In this document: in pieces, positions 41,201 to 43,778 of the stretch
Layout of the letters: each line of letters begins with the position of its first letter
How positions within the stretch are numbered: the stretch's first letter is position 1
From: Scytonema sp. UIC 10036
GTDB taxonomy: Bacteria > Cyanobacteriota > Cyanobacteriia > Cyanobacteriales > Nostocaceae
Direction of reading: 5' to 3'
Assembly: GCF_009725235.1 (NCBI RefSeq)
Contig: NZ_WJFC01000106.1
Coordinates: 1 to 43,778, forward strand
Length of the DNA: 43,778 nt
Notes under the pieces: generated by a model
What the model was told of the DNA's origin: nothing
Database searches by the model: none
Seen by the model: the letters and a program-made list of their open reading frames with translations, nothing else
Position numbers and translations under genes: made by a program

Positions 41201-42373
41201 GGACTGTTGGGAGCTTATCAAAATGACGAACCGCGCCAATGGGAACAAATAGATGTTAACTTGCTCGCTCAGGTAGGAGTACAAGTCGGTCTGGCTTTAC
41301 AACAAGCAGATTACTTGGAAAAACTACGTTCTTCAGCACAGCAACTTTCAGAAGCAGGCGCACGAGAAAAAGCAGCAAAAGAACAATTGCAGATGGAAGT
41401 CATGCAATTATTATCTGCCGTACAACCGGCACTGAGAGGAGATTTAACCGTTCGAGCAACAGTGACAGAAGGTGAAGTCGGTACAATTGCCGATGTTTAC
41501 AACAACACCTTACAAAGTCTTAGAAAGATTATCATGGAAGTTCAGACAGCTTCGAGAAAAGTTGCTCAAACATCTCAAGCAAGCGTTGCTTCTATCGTTG
41601 GTTTAGCTAACCAAGCACAGCAACAATTTCAGTCTCTTAACACTGCTTTAGAGCAAATGCAGACAATGGCAAACTCCACCAAAGCCGTAGCAACAAACGC
41701 GCAACATGTGGAAGCAGCCGCACAACAAACCAATCAAATTGTGCAGCAAGGCGATGCAGCCATGAACCGTACTGTAGATGGGATTCTTGAGATTCGGGAA
41801 ACAGTAGCAGAAACTAGCAAACGCCTCAAGCGCTTCTCAGAATCTTCCCAAAAAGTTTCCAAAGTTGTCAATTTGATCGGTCACTTTACCACTCAAACCC
41901 AACTGCTGGCTCTGAATGCAGCCATTGAAGCCACCAAAGCAGGGCAATACGGACGCGGTTTTGCCGTTGTTGCAGATGAAGTACGAACTTTAGCACGTCA
42001 ATCTGCTGAAGCAGCGACTGAGATTGAGCAACTTGTTGAAGATATTCAAAAAGGTACGGCAGAAGTTTCTATGGCAATGGAACACGCCATTCAGCAAGTT
42101 GCTTCCGGAACCATGCAAGTTCATGAAGCCCGCCAAAATCTTAATGCAATTGTTACAGCAACTAACCAAATTAGCCAGCTTGTGGAGGGTATTACTCAAA
42201 CCACACAATTACAAACAAAACAGTTTGAATCAGTGACGCAAACCATGACACAAGTAGCTGCTATTGCTAATACAACCAAAGAGAATTCTATGGAGATTTC
42301 TACCTCTTTTAAAGAACTTCTCAGCATGGCACAAAATCTTCAGACAAGTGCCGATCGGTTTAAGGTTGATTAA
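38231..42373 (+). CDS. pixJ: PixJ-like phototaxis receptor: five GAF domains, HAMP, chemoreceptor signalling domain
   Basis: A 1380-residue chemoreceptor without membrane helices. GAF domains lie at about residues 109-253, 284-457, 491-660, 695-841 and 879-1027. A HAMP domain follows (about 1055-1110, [16 protein letters not shown]), then the methyl-accepting signalling domain (to 1380) with the hairpin tip [14 protein letters not shown]...[13 protein letters not shown]. At the cyanobacteriochrome bilin-attachment position GAF2 and GAF3 have Cys-Tyr (Cys397, Cys599) and GAF4 and GAF5 have Cys-His (Cys778, Cys965); GAF1 has Ala-Tyr. No DxCF second-Cys motif is seen. Synechocystis PixJ and Nostoc PtxD are light sensors of this pathway. 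The frame is open back to 38081, but ATG at 38231 is chosen because the upstream part overlaps pixI and the palindrome. Bilin binding is inferred. Confidence 0.93.
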   Translation: MQDFQQIEQSLSVQSSFKEPQIYSHDDGEKNQKKGDLNLHEALDLVTTIKINLQQEGHSVKPEAREKILQLEKWVQELKTQFDIDLAIATEQHSKHERQRLLALLNQIDRTANVDTLLRTTATEIRKLLQLDRVLIYHFESDKHGIVLAESMTSGYTPTLGEDLPALTFGIQNRADCEQQPVIALNDIYENAFNAYQLQLLKQFQIKTSLSLPIVLEGQVWGLLVVQQCSHARKWKEAELNLLHHIVAELTLKLQTVELQTQKHEEAKQEKVLAQILQKIPPSSDASATLGNITQQLRQFFKADRVTVYRFFYDWSGEFIAESVGAGWISLMQEQENDSSLCSENIVDSDLCTVKLLGNPAKRSTDSYLKDTQGGSFVKGKGVKRVDDISTASFSDCYLETLEKYQAKAYIIAPIFEGEQLWGLLAVFQNSSPRRWQNSETTLLSLVSARLSTILKQAEAAAQVQHRSEQIVAERERSLARVIERIRQPLDINVIFKMTTQEVRTLLKAERAVIYRFEEDWSGEFVAESVASGWISMLQEQSENPLLRENVSECSAKILGGGHAKVTDTYLQQTQAGQFTTATNFRVVNDIYQAGFSPCYIDILEQYQARAYIITPIIKGNKLWGLLAAYQNSSPRQWEESEIKVLTQVSNQLGVAIQQAEYLKQLKEQSAQITKTAEIERAVAKVIDKIRQSSDIDTIFKTAAQEVRKLLNLERVTIYKFRPDYFGDFVVDSESGGWSKLVGSGWEDPYLNEHQGGRFRNNEPFVIHDVYNSGLTDCHIEALENFGVKSCLVVSIFQGQKLWGLLSAFQHSQPRHWEDIEVKILTQIGLQLGVALQQAEYIEELRVQSQRLAKSVEQGSAYSKLVYRLGLALIQENFSLDNLLHMAVQELRRQLKTSRVAIYRFDADWGGEFVVEDVHGDWAKVVGTELARTEDTYLQETKGGRYRRKETLSVNNIYTTGHEECHVQLLERWGTKAYMIAPIFKGDRLWGLLGAYQNDEPRQWEQIDVNLLAQVGVQVGLALQQADYLEKLRSSAQQLSEAGAREKAAKEQLQMEVMQLLSAVQPALRGDLTVRATVTEGEVGTIADVYNNTLQSLRKIIMEVQTASRKVAQTSQASVASIVGLANQAQQQFQSLNTALEQMQTMANSTKAVATNAQHVEAAAQQTNQIVQQGDAAMNRTVDGILEIRETVAETSKRLKRFSESSQKVSKVVNLIGHFTTQTQLLALNAAIEATKAGQYGRGFAVVADEVRTLARQSAEAATEIEQLVEDIQKGTAEVSMAMEHAIQQVASGTMQVHEARQNLNAIVTATNQISQLVEGITQTTQLQTKQFESVTQTMTQVAAIANTTKENSMEISTSFKELLSMAQNLQTSADRFKVD

Positions 42374-42376
42374 TAA

Positions 42377-42650
42377 AGGGTTAGTTGTTAATTGTTAGTT
42401 GTTGGTTGTTAGTTGTTAGTAGGGGCGCTCTTGCGCCGCCCCCGTACATGGTTAGTGGATACTAACTGAAACTTTCAGATCCCTAATCTCTAACCTCCAA
42501 TCCCAAATCCCAAATCCCAAATCCCAAATCCCAAATCCCAAATCCCAAATCCCAAATCCCAAATCCCAAATCCCAAATCTAAAATCCAAAATCTAAAATC
42601 CAAAATCTAAAATCCAAAATCCAAAATCCAAAATCCAAAATCCAAAATCT
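42377..42650. repeat. Long STRR array between pixJ and pixL
   Basis: Several blocks with 7-base period: TTGTTAG-type (about 42380-42420), CCCAAAT about 12 copies (about 42500-42578), and CCAAAAT/CTAAAAT about 10 copies, ending 2-3 bases before the pixL start. A short GC-rich inverted sequence (GGGGCGC / GCGCCGCCCC) lies at 42422-42443. Confidence 0.92.
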
Positions 42651-42652
42651 AA

Positions 42653-43778
42653 ATGACATTTCACGAGCAAAGTTATCAATATTTCCTCCAAGAAGCTCAA
42701 GAATTGCTGCAAGAAATAGAGCAAGAATTACTCGAGCTTCGAGAGTGTTACGATATTAATAAAATTTATAATTTGATGCGAGCTACTCATACTTTAAAAG
42801 GTGCAGCAGCTAGTATCAATTTAGAAACGATCGCAACTGTAGCTCACTCTTTAGAAGATATTTTTAGAGCCATCTGTAAACCTAATTTATTGATTGAACC
42901 AGAAGTTGAAGCTTTACTTTTTAAGAGTTATGAGTGTCTTTATCTCTCCTTACATGCTGAATTCACGGGAAGCTTGCTTAATGAGGCTGAGGTTCTTAAC
43001 CGCATTGCTGATATTTTTGCACAACTGCAAGAACATCTGGGAGACTCTTTTAGCCCAGAAGCCGATATTCCTAACTCAGAAGAATTAGGTTTTGATTTAA
43101 CAAAATCTATATTTGAAATAGGTGTTACCCAACGATTAGATGAATTGGCTACAGCTATAGCTAGCGCTAACTCCGAGCAAATTTCTTCTCTGTTAAGAAC
43201 TCAGGCTGAAGTTTTCTTCGGTTTGGGGGAATCATTAAATTTACCAGGATTTCAAGCTATTGCTAAGGCAGTAATTACTGCTTTAGATAACTATCCAAGC
43301 CAAGCAGTAACCATTGCTCGTATTGCTCTAGCCAACTATCAAGATGCTAGAACATCAGTACTCAATGGCGATCGCATCCAAGGCGGTGAACCTTCGCGGA
43401 CTTTACAACAACTGAGCACACCACGCACTCGTGTAACAGAAACAATCCTCAACTCATACAACAAACCAAATTCAACATTCCCACCATCAGAACAAACTAC
43501 TCCAGTTTCTCATTCAACACCTTCGGTTTCTAACACTGTCAGAGTTAATGTTGAGCATTTAGAACAACTTAATTATTTCATTGGAGAATTACTGACTAAC
43601 CAAAATCGTCAGTCCTTACAAAACGAACAACTATGGAGTACAATTCGAGTTCTTTTTTCTCGCTTAGAAAAACATCAGCAGCAACTTGATGAATTAATTG
43701 GGGAACTCAATGCCCCCTCTGGGGATAAGGGGCAATGGGGATTGGGGACTGGGGACAAGAGAGACAAGGGAGACAAGG
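42653..43778 (+). CDS. pixL: CheA-like histidine kinase PixL, N-terminal 375 residues
   Basis: The open frame runs to the window end. The N-terminal HPt (P1) domain has the phospho-accepting His46 in MRATHTLKGAAAS. A linker (about residues 110-295) follows, Gln/Ser/Thr-rich near its end. The P3-type dimerisation region begins VRVNVEHLEQLNYFIGELLT (about residue 298). The catalytic and CheW-like domains must lie beyond the window. CheA kinases phosphorylate CheY-type regulators, here PixH and PixG. The start at 42653 has no ribosome site, since the heptamer array runs up to it. The last 30 codons read PSGDKGQWGLGTGDKRDKGD from a G-rich repeat (about 43710-43778). This interrupts the dimerisation helix in frame, and whether the gene stays open beyond the window cannot be seen. 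Confidence 0.9.
   Translation, partial: MTFHEQSYQYFLQEAQELLQEIEQELLELRECYDINKIYNLMRATHTLKGAAASINLETIATVAHSLEDIFRAICKPNLLIEPEVEALLFKSYECLYLSLHAEFTGSLLNEAEVLNRIADIFAQLQEHLGDSFSPEADIPNSEELGFDLTKSIFEIGVTQRLDELATAIASANSEQISSLLRTQAEVFFGLGESLNLPGFQAIAKAVITALDNYPSQAVTIARIALANYQDARTSVLNGDRIQGGEPSRTLQQLSTPRTRVTETILNSYNKPNSTFPPSEQTTPVSHSTPSVSNTVRVNVEHLEQLNYFIGELLTNQNRQSLQNEQLWSTIRVLFSRLEKHQQQLDELIGELNAPSGDKGQWGLGTGDKRDKGDK

Noticed and set aside
1..43778. tRNA, rRNA and riboswitch genes
   Set aside because: None was recognised by reading both strands; a covariance-model search would be needed to exclude short RNAs.

Overview
The window looks like chromosome of a filamentous, probably heterocyst-forming cyanobacterium (Nostocales). 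The evidence is a tandem pair of high-light-inducible (Hlip) genes, a pix/ptx-type phototaxis operon, many GCGATCGC (HIP1) octamers, and heptameric short tandem repeats (STRRs) in gene junctions and inside coding sequence. No single species can be named from the sequence alone.

Layout. 1-1.1 kb: two Hlip genes (the first cut by the window edge) separated by STRRs, with a good HLR1/RpaB-type element upstream. 1.1-7.3 kb: a 1041-residue membrane protein built on about seven repeats of roughly 85 residues, a sigma-70-like regulator, and a Wzc-type polysaccharide co-polymerase/kinase. 8.2-10.6 kb: a GAF histidine kinase convergent with ribonuclease Z. 11.2-18.1 kb: a CHAT protease-like protein, a DUF928-like exported protein, a CHASE2 sensor kinase, a NarL-type regulator and a kinase-like membrane protein, probably one signalling locus. 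18.4-25.4 kb: an HlyD adaptor and a C39 peptidase/ABC exporter followed by six small double-glycine-leader peptide genes, four of them one family. 26.0-27.9 kb: on the other strand, a PqqD-like recognition protein, a family-4 glycosyltransferase and a 46-residue peptide with the YxxPxLxxxG leader motif known from lasso-type RiPPs. Together these form a candidate peptide natural-product island.

28.1-33.6 kb: a purple-acid-phosphatase-like metallophosphatase, a 12-repeat CRISPR array with no cas genes in view, a broken nucleotidyltransferase gene, and an IS607-type element (serine recombinase plus TnpB). 34.3-35.2 kb: a cation diffusion facilitator. 35.7-43.8 kb: pixG-pixH-pixI-pixJ-pixL. The PixJ homologue has five GAF domains, four of them with a Cys at the bilin-attachment position, then HAMP and chemoreceptor signalling domains. 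The CheA homologue PixL runs off the window.

The clearest new structural observation is a small non-coding mobile element (96-182 bp, ends CAATAC.../...GTATTG). It occurs four times (13069, 16374, 23269, 27539), each copy flanked by a 10-bp target duplication, three perfect and one with a single mismatch. One copy splits a ribbon-helix-helix gene that can be restored exactly by removing the element; another supplies the stop codon and last residues of the glycosyltransferase. Repeats have also entered nearly every junction of the pix operon.
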